Shown: positions 1-6,993 of the stretch, one piece after another
Layout: every line of letters begins with the position of its first letter
Numbering within the stretch: the first letter of the stretch is position 1
Origin: CAZQGE01 sp964592815
GTDB taxonomy: Bacteria; Bacillota; Clostridia; Christensenellales; CAG-917
Direction of reading: 5' to 3'
Assembly (NCBI GenBank): GCA_964592815.1
Contig: CAZQGE010000037.1
Coordinates: 1 to 12,798, forward strand
Length of the DNA: 12,798 nucleotides
Notes under the pieces: model-generated
What the model was told of the DNA's origin: nothing
The model's input: only the letters and a program-made list of their open reading frames with translations
Databases searched by the model: none
Program-made: the position numbers and the translations under genes

Positions 1-48
1 AACCCCAAAAAGTTTTAGTTTCCAGAGCCATTAGCGAAATATATAATA

Positions 49-77
49 TTGGTTTAATTATTCACAAGTGGTATACT
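49..77 (+). promoter_or_regulatory. Candidate distal promoter of the GPH symporter gene
   Basis: TTGGTT at 49-54 and TATACT at 72-77 are separated by exactly 17 bases. The block CAAGTG-N-TATACT at its 3' end is also present in the marR promoter at 2043-2055. A transcript from here would carry a leader of about 120 bases before the gene at 207. Seen only as a consensus match; no transcription data. Confidence 0.35.
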
Positions 78-140
78 TAGTTTTTATAGTATTTATTATT
101 GACACAATGGAAGTAAACATTGCTAAATATTTTTTTGGTA

Positions 141-169
141 TTGTAAATCATAAAAAATTTTGTTAAAAT
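141..169 (+). promoter_or_regulatory. Candidate proximal extended -10 promoter of the GPH symporter gene
   Basis: TTGTAA at 141-146, a 17-base spacer and TAAAAT at 164-169, preceded by TG at 161-162 to give an extended -10. The predicted start near 176 leaves a leader of about 30 bases that includes the GAGAGG ribosome binding site. A third, poorer option is TTGACA at 99-104 with a TGC-TAAATA box at 121-129 (spacer 19). Bases 1-206 contain nothing else recognisable as a gene. Confidence 0.45.
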
Positions 170-206
170 ACTAAAGTGATTGAAAATAAAGATTGAGAGG
201 GAAATT

Positions 207-1865
207 ATGAGTGAAAAAGGTCAATTAAGTTTCAAACAGAAATGTTCGGGAACTATGCACAAACTTCTTGGGACAACTCCGAATGACGGAATGCAACCTA
301 AAGAAGTTTTTTCATACAGTTTTGCAGGACTTGGACAAAACCTTATCTGTGGTTTAGTGGGAAGTTTTGTCAGTTATTATTTTACCAACGGTTTGCTTAT
401 GGCACCTGTTACTGTTGGATTGATAATGTTGTTTGTTCGTATTTTTGACGCGCTGAACGACCCAATTATGGGCTCGGTTGTTGACAGAACGCGAACAAAA
501 GATGGAAAATGCAGACCTTATCTCAAATGGATGCCTATCCCTATTGGTGTGTTTACCGTTCTGTTATTCTTGCCATTGCCACCAAAAACCATATCTACGG
601 TTGCAATTATGACAACGATTTACGTGATTTGGAGCATTGTTTACACCATAGTTGACGTTCCGTATTGGGGACTTGGCACAGCAATGACTGGCGACACAGA
701 AAAGCGTAACACGATGCTTACGGTTGCTCGTTTGTTTTGCACGTTAGGCGCGGGCTTGATTTCAGTTATGATACCGCAAATTACCAACTCTTGGATTAAG
801 GCTTATACCGATGCCAACGGGCAAATTATGAATGGCAATGAAGCGTTGGCGGCGGAACAACTTAGAAATAATTTTTGGTGGCTAGCATTGATTTTGGTTT
901 TGATTGCAATACCGACATTCTGGATTGGATATAAAAACACAAAAGAACGCTTTGGTTCTGACGCAAAGCCTGCTACGTTAAGCCACAACTTGAAATTGCT
1001 TACAAAAAACACTCCACTTTTGATGGTTGTTTTATTCGGTATTTTAGGCGCTGGTAGAACGCTTTATATGTATTCGGGTGTATATCTTGCACAATATAAC
1101 CTTAGCGCAGTCGGCGTATCTTTTATGGGTATGGAAGGCTTGGGATTGTTTACATTGATTACCATTGCTGTTGTACCTGGCGGTTTGATTGCATCTTTGA
1201 TGGTTCCGTGGTTAAGTAAAAAATTCGGTAAAAAAGGAATACTCCTTTGGTCGCACGTTTTTGGCGCACTTGTTCTGTTTGTTATGTACGGCGTCGGTTG
1301 GCGACAAGATTGGGCTTTGATTATAAACTTGGTGGGTTTGATTTTATTGGGTATACCACAAGGTATAGCTAACATTGTTACATACTCTATGATTAGCGAC
1401 TCGGTCGAATATTTAGAACTCAAAACTGGAGAAAGAGCAGAAGGTATTTGCTTTGCTATGCAGACGTTTATAAACAAAATCGGTATGGCAATCGGAGCGG
1501 CAGTCACTTGCTTTGCGTTGGGTTGGGCACACATCGATGCTGACAACGCTATAACTTATTCTATTGCTGGAAATGCTCAAGGCTTAGACTTGTTGTTTGC
1601 TTTGTCAGTTTTGGTTCCTGCCGTCAGTATGATTATTTGTGTCATTCCATTGTTCTTCTATAAGTTCAATGAAAAAGACCAAAAAGAGGCAGTTGTTACT
1701 ATTTCTCAAAGAAAAGTCAAGGCGCAAGAGATAATTGAAAAAGTAAAGACAGAAAATAACAGCGACGTCATAATTCCTATTGACGGAGTTATAATCAAAT
1801 CTATTGCGGACAAAATTAGTATGGAAGAAGCAGCCTTGTCATTTATTGAAAAGGAAAGCGACTGA
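207..1865 (+). CDS. GPH-family (MelB-like) sugar:cation symporter, MFS superfamily
   Basis: A 552-residue polytopic inner-membrane carrier that probably imports a glycoside or oligosaccharide with Na+ or H+. The family signature lies at residues 78-107: R78, D81 and D85 in the R-I-F-D-A-L-N-D-P stretch match the cation-site helix II of MelB, followed by DRTRTKDGKCRPY. A second family motif, PYWGLGTAMTGDTEKRNTM, is at 152-170. About 12 hydrophobic segments cover residues 35-485. A charged cytoplasmic tail of about 65 residues (487-552) follows and does not look like the PTS EIIA domain some relatives carry. The ATG at 207 is chosen over an upstream in-frame TTG at 180 because GAGAGG lies six bases before it. 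No catabolic gene flanks it, so the substrate cannot be inferred. It is monocistronic, ending at the hairpin at 1885-1917. Confidence 0.85.
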   Translation: MSEKGQLSFKQKCSGTMHKLLGTTPNDGMQPKEVFSYSFAGLGQNLICGLVGSFVSYYFTNGLLMAPVTVGLIMLFVRIFDALNDPIMGSVVDRTRTKDGKCRPYLKWMPIPIGVFTVLLFLPLPPKTISTVAIMTTIYVIWSIVYTIVDVPYWGLGTAMTGDTEKRNTMLTVARLFCTLGAGLISVMIPQITNSWIKAYTDANGQIMNGNEALAAEQLRNNFWWLALILVLIAIPTFWIGYKNTKERFGSDAKPATLSHNLKLLTKNTPLLMVVLFGILGAGRTLYMYSGVYLAQYNLSAVGVSFMGMEGLGLFTLITIAVVPGGLIASLMVPWLSKKFGKKGILLWSHVFGALVLFVMYGVGWRQDWALIINLVGLILLGIPQGIANIVTYSMISDSVEYLELKTGERAEGICFAMQTFINKIGMAIGAAVTCFALGWAHIDADNAITYSIAGNAQGLDLLFALSVLVPAVSMIICVIPLFFYKFNEKDQKEAVVTISQRKVKAQEIIEKVKTENNSDVIIPIDGVIIKSIADKISMEEAALSFIEKESD

Positions 1866-1884
1866 TGTTTTGAATTGCTTAAAC

Positions 1885-1917
1885 TTATCGTGACGTCAGT
1901 TCTTGGCGTCACGATAA
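1885..1917 (+). terminator. Hairpin terminator after the symporter gene
   Basis: TTATCGTGACG at 1885-1895 and CGTCACGATAA at 1907-1917 form a perfect 11-bp stem with an 11-base loop, 20 bases after the stop codon. The following tract (ATTTGAAAAAATAATTTTTT) is T-rich but not a clean T run, so it may be a weak or factor-assisted terminator. Confidence 0.6.
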
Positions 1918-2020
1918 ATTTGAAAAAATAATTTTTTCTGAAATAGCACAATATAACTTAAAATTTAGTGATTTTTCATAAAATAAAAGAAAAATAGGTA
2001 AAATGTTAACTTAATTAAAA

Positions 2021-2055
2021 AAATACTTGAAACAAATTAGTTCAAGTGTTATACT
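2021..2055 (+). promoter_or_regulatory. marR promoter with overlapping inverted-repeat operator
   Basis: TTGAAA at 2027-2032 and TATACT at 2050-2055, spacer 17, form a near-consensus housekeeping promoter. An inverted repeat ACTTGAA (2025-2031) - N9 - TTCAAGT (2041-2047) covers the -35 box and most of the spacer; allowing one mismatch the arms extend to 10 bases (2022-2031 and 2041-2050). A bound regulator would block RNA polymerase, so autorepression by the MarR product is the simplest reading (inference). The expected transcription start, about 7 bases after the -10 box, coincides with the ATG at 2062. Confidence 0.65.
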
Positions 2056-2061
2056 AATTTT

Positions 2062-2502
2062 ATGGATATTAAAAACGCAGCTTTTTATTTTACAGCATAT
2101 AGAAAACTCTTGCGCGCATACACAGATTTTCAAATGAGCGCGCTTGAAGACTATGAACTTTCGCCAAACGAAATTGTCGTTTTGGCGAGTTTGGAGACCA
2201 TAAATACAGCAAGCGAAATTGCTACAAATGCCGATGTTTCAAAGGCACTTGTTTCTCGTAGTGTTAAGTTGCTCAAAGAAAAAGATTTTATTACGACTAC
2301 TGTTTCAGACGTCGATAAAAGAGAACAGGCTTTGGCATTGACTGAAAAAGGCAAGGACGTTGCTGTGTTGATTGATGAAGCAAACAGAAGATTTTTTGCA
2401 ACTTCATTCGCAAATTTTGAAGATAACGAAAGACGCGTGTTAAAAGCGTTGCTTGTTATGATGTTAGACAACCTAAATATAGGAGGCTTTGATGAAACTT
2501 GA
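2062..2502 (+). CDS. MarR-family winged-helix transcriptional regulator
   Basis: A 146-residue protein, the usual MarR length. The winged helix-turn-helix spans about residues 34-98: helix 2 around TASEIATNADVS, recognition helix KALVSRSVKLLKEK (61-74), and wing TTTVSDVDKREQALALTEKG (78-97), with the typical D84/R87 of the wing. Flanking N- and C-terminal helices would form the dimer interface. No ribosome binding site precedes the ATG, and the predicted transcription start falls on it, so translation is probably leaderless. The last 11 bases overlap the peptidase gene, whose ribosome binding site lies inside the marR coding sequence; the two are therefore co-transcribed. Likely autoregulated through the inverted repeat at 2025-2047. 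The ligand is unknown; the peptidase and possibly the symporter upstream are candidate targets. Confidence 0.9.
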   Translation: MDIKNAAFYFTAYRKLLRAYTDFQMSALEDYELSPNEIVVLASLETINTASEIATNADVSKALVSRSVKLLKEKDFITTTVSDVDKREQALALTEKGKDVAVLIDEANRRFFATSFANFEDNERRVLKALLVMMLDNLNIGGFDET

Positions 2503-3712
2503 TGAGATAAGAGCTGATAAGGCTAAAAGTGCGCAATTTATGGCGGATGAAATCACCTATTTGTGCAAGAATTTTAAGGACCGTGACCCTGGTAGCGACA
2601 GCGAAAAAGGCGCTTGCGAATATATGGCGCAACAACTGTCTGAACTGTCTGACGAAGTAAAGGTTGAACCATTTGAAGTTCACCCCGCATCGTTTATGGG
2701 TTGGGTTTATATTACGGTAACTTGCACTTTGCTTGCATTTGTTACTTACTTTTTTGCAAACTTTGTGTCAATTGCGTTGATAGTTGCAGGTGTAATTCCT
2801 ATGCTTTTGCAATTTGTGTTTTATAAACGCGCGCTTGACCCTTTATATCCCGCAAAGACTTCTCATAACGTGACTGCTATTAAGCATCCGACTGGTGAAG
2901 TAAAACGTCGTGTTTTCTTTAACGGACACCCTGACGCTGTATGGGAATGGACAACAAACAATTTGTTTGGCGGTGAGGCATTCATAAGCCAAGTTGTTAT
3001 ATCTTTCATTGGCATTTTCTTCTTGTTTGTTTTGAATATCGCAAGATGGGCATCTATCGGTGGCATTGGTGCAGGAATTGCAGAAGGCGTTTATCTCTAC
3101 GTCGGTTTGGCTGGTTTGATTTTTGTTCCTTTTTGGATTATGACTTATTTCTTGTCCAACACCAAAGTTATTGTTGATGGCGCAAACGACAACTTGACAG
3201 GCTGTTATATGGGTATTTCAATTTTGAAAGCCTTAAAAGAAAACAACGTCGAGTTTGAAAACACAGAAGTTGGCGTAATTATAACAGGCTCGGAAGAAGC
3301 TGGTTTACGTGGAGCAAAGGCTTGGTGTGAACAACACAAAGGCGAATATAAAGACGTCCCAACAGTTATTGTTTCTTATGACACAATTCGTGACGGCAAA
3401 TTTTTGCAAGTAAATCGCAGAGATTTGAATTGCACAGTAAAATGTGACAAAGAAGGCTCAGATTTGTTTGTTCAAGCCGCCAAAAATGTGGATATCAACT
3501 GCCTTGAAGGTTCTGTGCCTTTGGGAGCAACAGACGCTGCTGCATTCAATCAAGGCGGTTTCAGAAGCGTTGGAATTACTGCGCTTGACCACAAATTGCC
3601 AAAGTATTACCACACTCGTTTGGATAGCTATGACAATCTGGACAACGAATGCTTGGCAAACTGCTTTGACGTTTCAGTTGAATTTTTGAATTTGTGGGAT
3701 AAACAAGAATAA
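2492..3712 (+). CDS. Membrane-anchored M28-type zinc metallopeptidase
   Basis: A 406-residue protein with a conserved-looking M28 (aminopeptidase Y/S-like) active site: H146 and D148 in NGHPDA, D233 in GANDN, the base/ligand pair E268-E269 in GSEEAGLRGA, D297 in SYDTI and H374 in YYHTRLD. All five metal-ligand positions and the general base appear present, so an active di-zinc peptidase is expected. It is unusual in having four hydrophobic segments, about residues 68-90, 93-111, 164-183 and 199-220; the second pair lies between the first two metal ligands. No signal peptide is seen, and the catalytic domain is probably cytoplasmic-facing or split across the membrane (uncertain). Start ATG 2492 follows a perfect AGGAGG at 2481-2486; it overlaps marR by 11 bases. 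Substrate unknown; a role in peptide or dipeptide turnover is only a guess. Confidence 0.8.
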   Translation: MKLDEIRADKAKSAQFMADEITYLCKNFKDRDPGSDSEKGACEYMAQQLSELSDEVKVEPFEVHPASFMGWVYITVTCTLLAFVTYFFANFVSIALIVAGVIPMLLQFVFYKRALDPLYPAKTSHNVTAIKHPTGEVKRRVFFNGHPDAVWEWTTNNLFGGEAFISQVVISFIGIFFLFVLNIARWASIGGIGAGIAEGVYLYVGLAGLIFVPFWIMTYFLSNTKVIVDGANDNLTGCYMGISILKALKENNVEFENTEVGVIITGSEEAGLRGAKAWCEQHKGEYKDVPTVIVSYDTIRDGKFLQVNRRDLNCTVKCDKEGSDLFVQAAKNVDINCLEGSVPLGATDAAAFNQGGFRSVGITALDHKLPKYYHTRLDSYDNLDNECLANCFDVSVEFLNLWDKQE

Positions 3713-3803
3713 TGGTGTATTGTGTGAAAAATTACTAATTGAGTTGTATTTTTACATAAAAACTGTATTAAGATAAGGATAAAATATAATAAAAGTCTAA
3801 AAT

Positions 3804-3848
3804 AAATCACCGATTAAAACTCGGTGATTTCTTATGCGTTTTTTATTT
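3804..3848. terminator. Bidirectional terminator between convergent genes
   Basis: AAATCACCGA (3804-3813) and TCGGTGATTT (3821-3830) form a perfect 10-bp stem with a 7-base loop. On the plus strand TTTTTT follows at 3839-3844; on the minus strand the stem runs straight into ATTTTAGACTTTT. It lies between the peptidase gene (+) and the helicase-loader gene (-), which point at each other, so it probably serves both. The rest of 3713-3929 holds no gene that I can see. Confidence 0.7.
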
Positions 3849-3885
3849 AAGAATCATATAAGAGTTCTCAAAACTATATTATAAT

Positions 3886-3933
3886 GTTTATAAACTAAAT
3901 TCAATCAAAGGTTTATAAACTAAATTCAATCAA
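3886..3933. repeat. 25-bp tandem duplication containing the palindrome GTTTATAAAC
   Basis: Twenty-three identical bases starting GTTTATAAACTAAATTC occur at 3886-3908 and again at 3911-3933, a period of 25. Each copy begins with the perfect 10-bp palindrome GTTTATAAAC. The second copy runs over the stop codon of the minus-strand helicase-loader gene (3930-3932). It may be a simple slippage duplication or a paired protein-binding site. Confidence 0.85.
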
Positions 3934-4859
3934 GTGCGTAGGTCATCGCCAATTATAGGTAAAATTTTAGAGTGAACTTTGTCTGAAAGTCTTGAATAAA
4001 TTCGCTCTCCGTATCTGTCGTGTATCCCGTTTAAGTCCAAATTCGTGGTTATTATGGTGGATAATCCTTTGATAAGGCGTTCTTCTAAAACCAACAACAA
4101 ATATTCTAGGGTTACATTTTTAAGAATAGGTTCAGTTCCCAAATCATCAATTACCAAAAAATCGCAAGTCATAACTTTGTCCATAAGTTCTGCACGGTCA
4201 ATAATTGGGGAAGTGTGTATTCTAAGCATCAAAGAGTTGAATTCGTAAGCCGACATAAATTGCGCGCTGTAACCACGGTCAACGACTTTTCTTGCCATTG
4301 ATGATGCAATCGAACTTTTGCCTGTGCCAGTTTTTCCTAACAAAGTGATGGTGTTTACCTTAACATTTGGCAACTTTTCTGCATAACTTTTCATCATTGA
4401 GTAGATTTCTATGAGTTCCGTACGCTGTTGTTTGTTGTCAATTTTACAAAAGTTGCAACTCTCAAAAGTAAAGGGAGCAGTTTTCAATATATTGCAGTCT
4501 TGTTCAAGTTGTAAAATATATTCTTTCCAAATACACCGACAAACCTTGCCGTCAATAAAACCTGTATCATTGCAAATTTTGCAATTTGTTTTGATTTCAA
4601 AATCACTTTCAGAATATCCGTTTTCTGCAAGTTTTTTTGCATAAAGTTTATGCAATTCGTCTAAAACTTTGTTTGAACTAGCTTGAGGTTTTGCATAATA
4701 ACTGAACATTGCATTGACATAATTTGAATGAGCTTGGCTGATTTCTGGGTTGGAAAAGGCTTGCGACATCAAGGCTTCTGCCTTTTGCTCCGCAATTTCT
4801 TTTTTGCGCTTTTGCGCAATTAAAACTTTTTCCATTGTCGAATTTTTCATTTTTACCAT
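3930..4859 (-). CDS. DnaC/DnaI-like replicative helicase loader (AAA+ ATPase)
   Basis: A 309-residue ATPase of the DnaC/DnaI/IstB group. In order: a charged helical N-terminus (1-35), a zinc-ribbon-like motif with C93, C96, C107 and C109, Walker A GKTGTGKS at 175-182, Walker B FLVIDDLG at 234-241, sensor 1 TTN at 271-273 and an arginine-finger region ERIYSRL at 285-291. The zinc motif before the AAA+ domain matches DnaI-type loaders rather than IstB. It would deliver the DnaB-type helicase to the origin or to restarted forks. It overlaps the DnaD-like gene upstream by 7 bases and is surely in its operon. The start is uncertain: ATG at 4859, 4850 or 4835 all lack a good ribosome binding site, and translational coupling may matter; the family N-terminus would fit any of them. 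Confidence 0.85.
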   Translation of the reverse strand: MVKMKNSTMEKVLIAQKRKKEIAEQKAEALMSQAFSNPEISQAHSNYVNAMFSYYAKPQASSNKVLDELHKLYAKKLAENGYSESDFEIKTNCKICNDTGFIDGKVCRCIWKEYILQLEQDCNILKTAPFTFESCNFCKIDNKQQRTELIEIYSMMKSYAEKLPNVKVNTITLLGKTGTGKSSIASSMARKVVDRGYSAQFMSAYEFNSLMLRIHTSPIIDRAELMDKVMTCDFLVIDDLGTEPILKNVTLEYLLLVLEERLIKGLSTIITTNLDLNGIHDRYGERIYSRLSDKVHSKILPIIGDDLRT

Positions 4860-6298
4860 TCAATCTTTTTCATTTGTTCAATGCTTGTTATTACTGACTG
4901 CAATTCCTTATCCGAGTATTCACGTTGTGGAAAATTAAGTGCAGAGTTTTGCGTTGTTTGCGTGCCTTTCGCTTCTTTTTGGGCATTTTCAAGTGTGTCA
5001 ATATGTTTAGATTTCCACGCTGACAAAAGTTGATTTATGTATGTTGCGGGATATGTTTTTCCAACCGCTAAACTTGCCGCATAAAGGATAATTTCATCAT
5101 TAAAGCCCCAAATAGTCGTCCAAGTTTTATAAAATTCTCGGTCTGAATTTGTGACAGATTTGCTTCTGCCTGTTTTTGCTATGATTGCCTTTATTTTTTC
5201 GTCTAGTTTAATTTTTGAACTTATAAATTCGTCTATGCTTTCTCTGCTTAAAAGACCTTCTGAATAAAATCTTTGGACAACGCTGTTTAACCCTTCAAGG
5301 CTCTTAATTCCACTTATAAAACAATGGTGCGCTATTGTAAGCAAGGCGTCATCAGAAAAACCTTTTGTTGTCCACGGAATTGTATAAACTTCAATTATAT
5401 GGTCTAATGACTCGTAATAAACGCCCAAATTTTTGTTTATGTTGATTGCCAAATTATACAGTTTTTCGCGATGATTTTGGTAATCAGACATTTCTTCTGC
5501 GGTGAATATATTCATACGATAGAATTCGTCCAACTTTTTATCCAACTTGATAAAACTTTTGCCACCTTTAAGCAACTTTGCTGCTTTCAAAATTGCTGGC
5601 AACTCATATCCCCAACTGCCAAGCCATTTTTGCAACATTTGCTTTTCTTCAAGCTCTGCGCCTGTTTTTCTGTTGAGCGCAGACAAAACTTGACGCATAC
5701 TTTCTGTTTGCGCGTCATATTCGTTCAGCTTTTCCTCAACGTCCGCAATCGTTTTTACTCCATCTTGAACCCAGTTTTTTGCAACAGTAAGTATGTAGGG
5801 GTATCTTATGGATAAGCCTTTAAGATTTATGCAATACTGCACGACCATAAGCATAGCGTCAGTATCCATTTTGTAGCTGTCAAAGAAATTGTAATATTCG
5901 TTAAATTCGTTAGGCGTAAGCATCCTGTCGGGATAAAGTTGTTGCAGTTGCAAATTAAAGTCATTCCATTTTTCAGCTTTATACTTTTTAGGAGGTTGTT
6001 GCGCTTTTTTAAGTGATAAATATTTGACTTCCAAAGGCTGCTTTGACAAAATTTGGACAAGTCCAGAGTCTTCAAAATATGTGTATGCGGAAATAATTTC
6101 GTCGATGCCAACGTTCAAAACTTGCGCCATTGTTTCAAGAGAATTTACATTTTCGGGTACGGAACACAAGTAAAGGCCATACAAATATATTTTGCATTGA
6201 GTGTCGGAAACAAAGGGTAAATGCTCAGAAATAAAGAGGTTGTCAACAAGTGTGAAACTCTCCATCAAAAAATCGCTAGAAAATTTTGCAAAACCCAA
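4853..6298 (-). CDS. DnaD/DnaB-like replication initiation protein with several DDBH2 repeats
   Basis: A 481-residue primosome protein that would remodel origin DNA and recruit the helicase loader encoded next to it. Residues about 15-100 look like the N-terminal winged-helix (DDBH1) domain. The segment 112-195, with YPYILTVAKNWVQDGVKT at 166-183, is a clear DnaD C-terminal-type domain (DDBH2, Pfam DnaB_2). Three more segments of similar length and pattern appear at about 207-275, 280-360 and 365-445, ending in a short charged tail. The start is taken as TTG at 6298, because AAAGGAG lies seven bases upstream (6306-6312); an in-frame GTG at 6343 would lie upstream of that site without its own. 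Clostridial DnaD proteins usually have one or two DDBH2 units, so this one is long. Confidence 0.82.
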   Translation of the reverse strand: MGFAKFSSDFLMESFTLVDNLFISEHLPFVSDTQCKIYLYGLYLCSVPENVNSLETMAQVLNVGIDEIISAYTYFEDSGLVQILSKQPLEVKYLSLKKAQQPPKKYKAEKWNDFNLQLQQLYPDRMLTPNEFNEYYNFFDSYKMDTDAMLMVVQYCINLKGLSIRYPYILTVAKNWVQDGVKTIADVEEKLNEYDAQTESMRQVLSALNRKTGAELEEKQMLQKWLGSWGYELPAILKAAKLLKGGKSFIKLDKKLDEFYRMNIFTAEEMSDYQNHREKLYNLAININKNLGVYYESLDHIIEVYTIPWTTKGFSDDALLTIAHHCFISGIKSLEGLNSVVQRFYSEGLLSRESIDEFISSKIKLDEKIKAIIAKTGRSKSVTNSDREFYKTWTTIWGFNDEIILYAASLAVGKTYPATYINQLLSAWKSKHIDTLENAQKEAKGTQTTQNSALNFPQREYSDKELQSVITSIEQMKKIEW

Positions 6299-6333
6299 TT
6301 TTACGTCTCCTTTCAAAAAATTAGTGGACTTTG

Positions 6334-6363
6334 AATATATCACATTTTACGACTAAAATACAA
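6334..6363 (-). promoter_or_regulatory. Candidate extended -10 promoter for the dnaD-dnaI operon
   Basis: On the minus strand TTGTAT (6363-6358), an 18-base spacer and TGA-TATATT (6342-6334) form an extended -10 promoter. The predicted start near 6327 gives a leader of about 29 bases carrying the AAAGGAG site. The 137-base gap between queT and this gene (6299-6435) shows no convincing terminator, so read-through from queT is also possible. Confidence 0.4.
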
Positions 6364-6435
6364 TGTTTTAGCTAAATATTTTTTATTTACAATATCTAGT
6401 GTAGGCGTACTAATATAAGCATATATTTTTAAGAT

Positions 6436-6987
6436 TTAGTCTAAGTTTTTATCGTTTTCGTCTGTTTCGCGGTAATATGGCAGAGCATTGAATCTTTTGT
6501 CAGTTAAGTCCAAAAGATGAGCACGGACAAGCGCTTTTTTCAAAGTTAAGGTAAGCGGTATTCCAATAATTCCGCAAATTATAAGTTGTGATGCGAAAAT
6601 TTGCGCCATACTAAGAGCGTAGGTTGTTGGTTCTGCGCCAGCGAGTATGAAAATTGCGGGAATAAGCAAAGCGTTAAAAATCATAGGCGGAAGGCTTGCA
6701 AGAACGATGTGTTTTTTCAATAACCTGGTAAACACTACTGAAAGTGCGGTTGCAAGCGTACCTATCAGTACGTCGTATAAGCCAAAACCAGAAAATAGGT
6801 TTGTAAATAAACAACCTAAAATCAAACCAGGAATTGACTCTGGCATAAAAATTGGTAGAAGACACAATGCTTCCGATATGCGGAATTGTATCGGTCCAAA
6901 TGCTATGCCTGGGACTGCCATTGATAGCGCAAGATATAATGCTGCAATTATTGCCGAACGGGAAATAAAGATTACTGAACGTTTCAA
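6436..6987 (-). CDS. queT: QueT-family queuosine-precursor transporter (ECF S component)
   Basis: A 183-residue integral membrane protein with the QueT signature GPIQFRISEALCLLPIFMP at 31-49 and about five to six hydrophobic segments up to residue 155, followed by a hydrophilic tail. QueT is the substrate-binding subunit of an energy-coupling-factor transporter for preQ1 or related queuine precursors; the shared ECF ATPases are not in this window. The start is set at TTG 6987, seven bases after GAGG (6995-6998). Translating from an upstream in-frame ATG at 7032 would read through a preQ1-I riboswitch and is rejected. The riboswitch both confirms the substrate class and shows that translation is repressed when precursor is plentiful. 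It is transcribed divergently from the flavin-reductase gene and lies upstream of the dnaD-dnaI operon on the same strand. Confidence 0.9.
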   Translation of the reverse strand: MKRSVIFISRSAIIAALYLALSMAVPGIAFGPIQFRISEALCLLPIFMPESIPGLILGCLFTNLFSGFGLYDVLIGTLATALSVVFTRLLKKHIVLASLPPMIFNALLIPAIFILAGAEPTTYALSMAQIFASQLIICGIIGIPLTLTLKKALVRAHLLDLTDKRFNALPYYRETDENDKNLD

Positions 6988-6993
6988 AAAAAT

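Noticed and set aside
1064..1546. 160-codon open frame on the minus strand inside the symporter gene
   Set aside because: It is antisense to a clear coding region, has no ribosome binding site and its translation has no recognisable domain; a shadow of codon bias.
3750..3848. Small RNA gene between the peptidase and the helicase loader
   Set aside because: A TTGTAT-16-TATTAA box precedes the 3804-3830 hairpin, but the match is weak and the hairpin is explained as a shared terminator of convergent genes.
3930..6298. Replication origin or plasmid/phage replication module
   Set aside because: The dnaD/dnaI pair could suggest a prophage module, but no DnaA-box cluster, iterons, integrase, repressor or structural genes are present and the neighbours are chromosomal housekeeping genes.
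6299..6343. N-terminal extension of the DnaD-like protein from GTG 6343
   Set aside because: The strong AAAGGAG site lies inside this extension and the candidate -10 box overlaps it.
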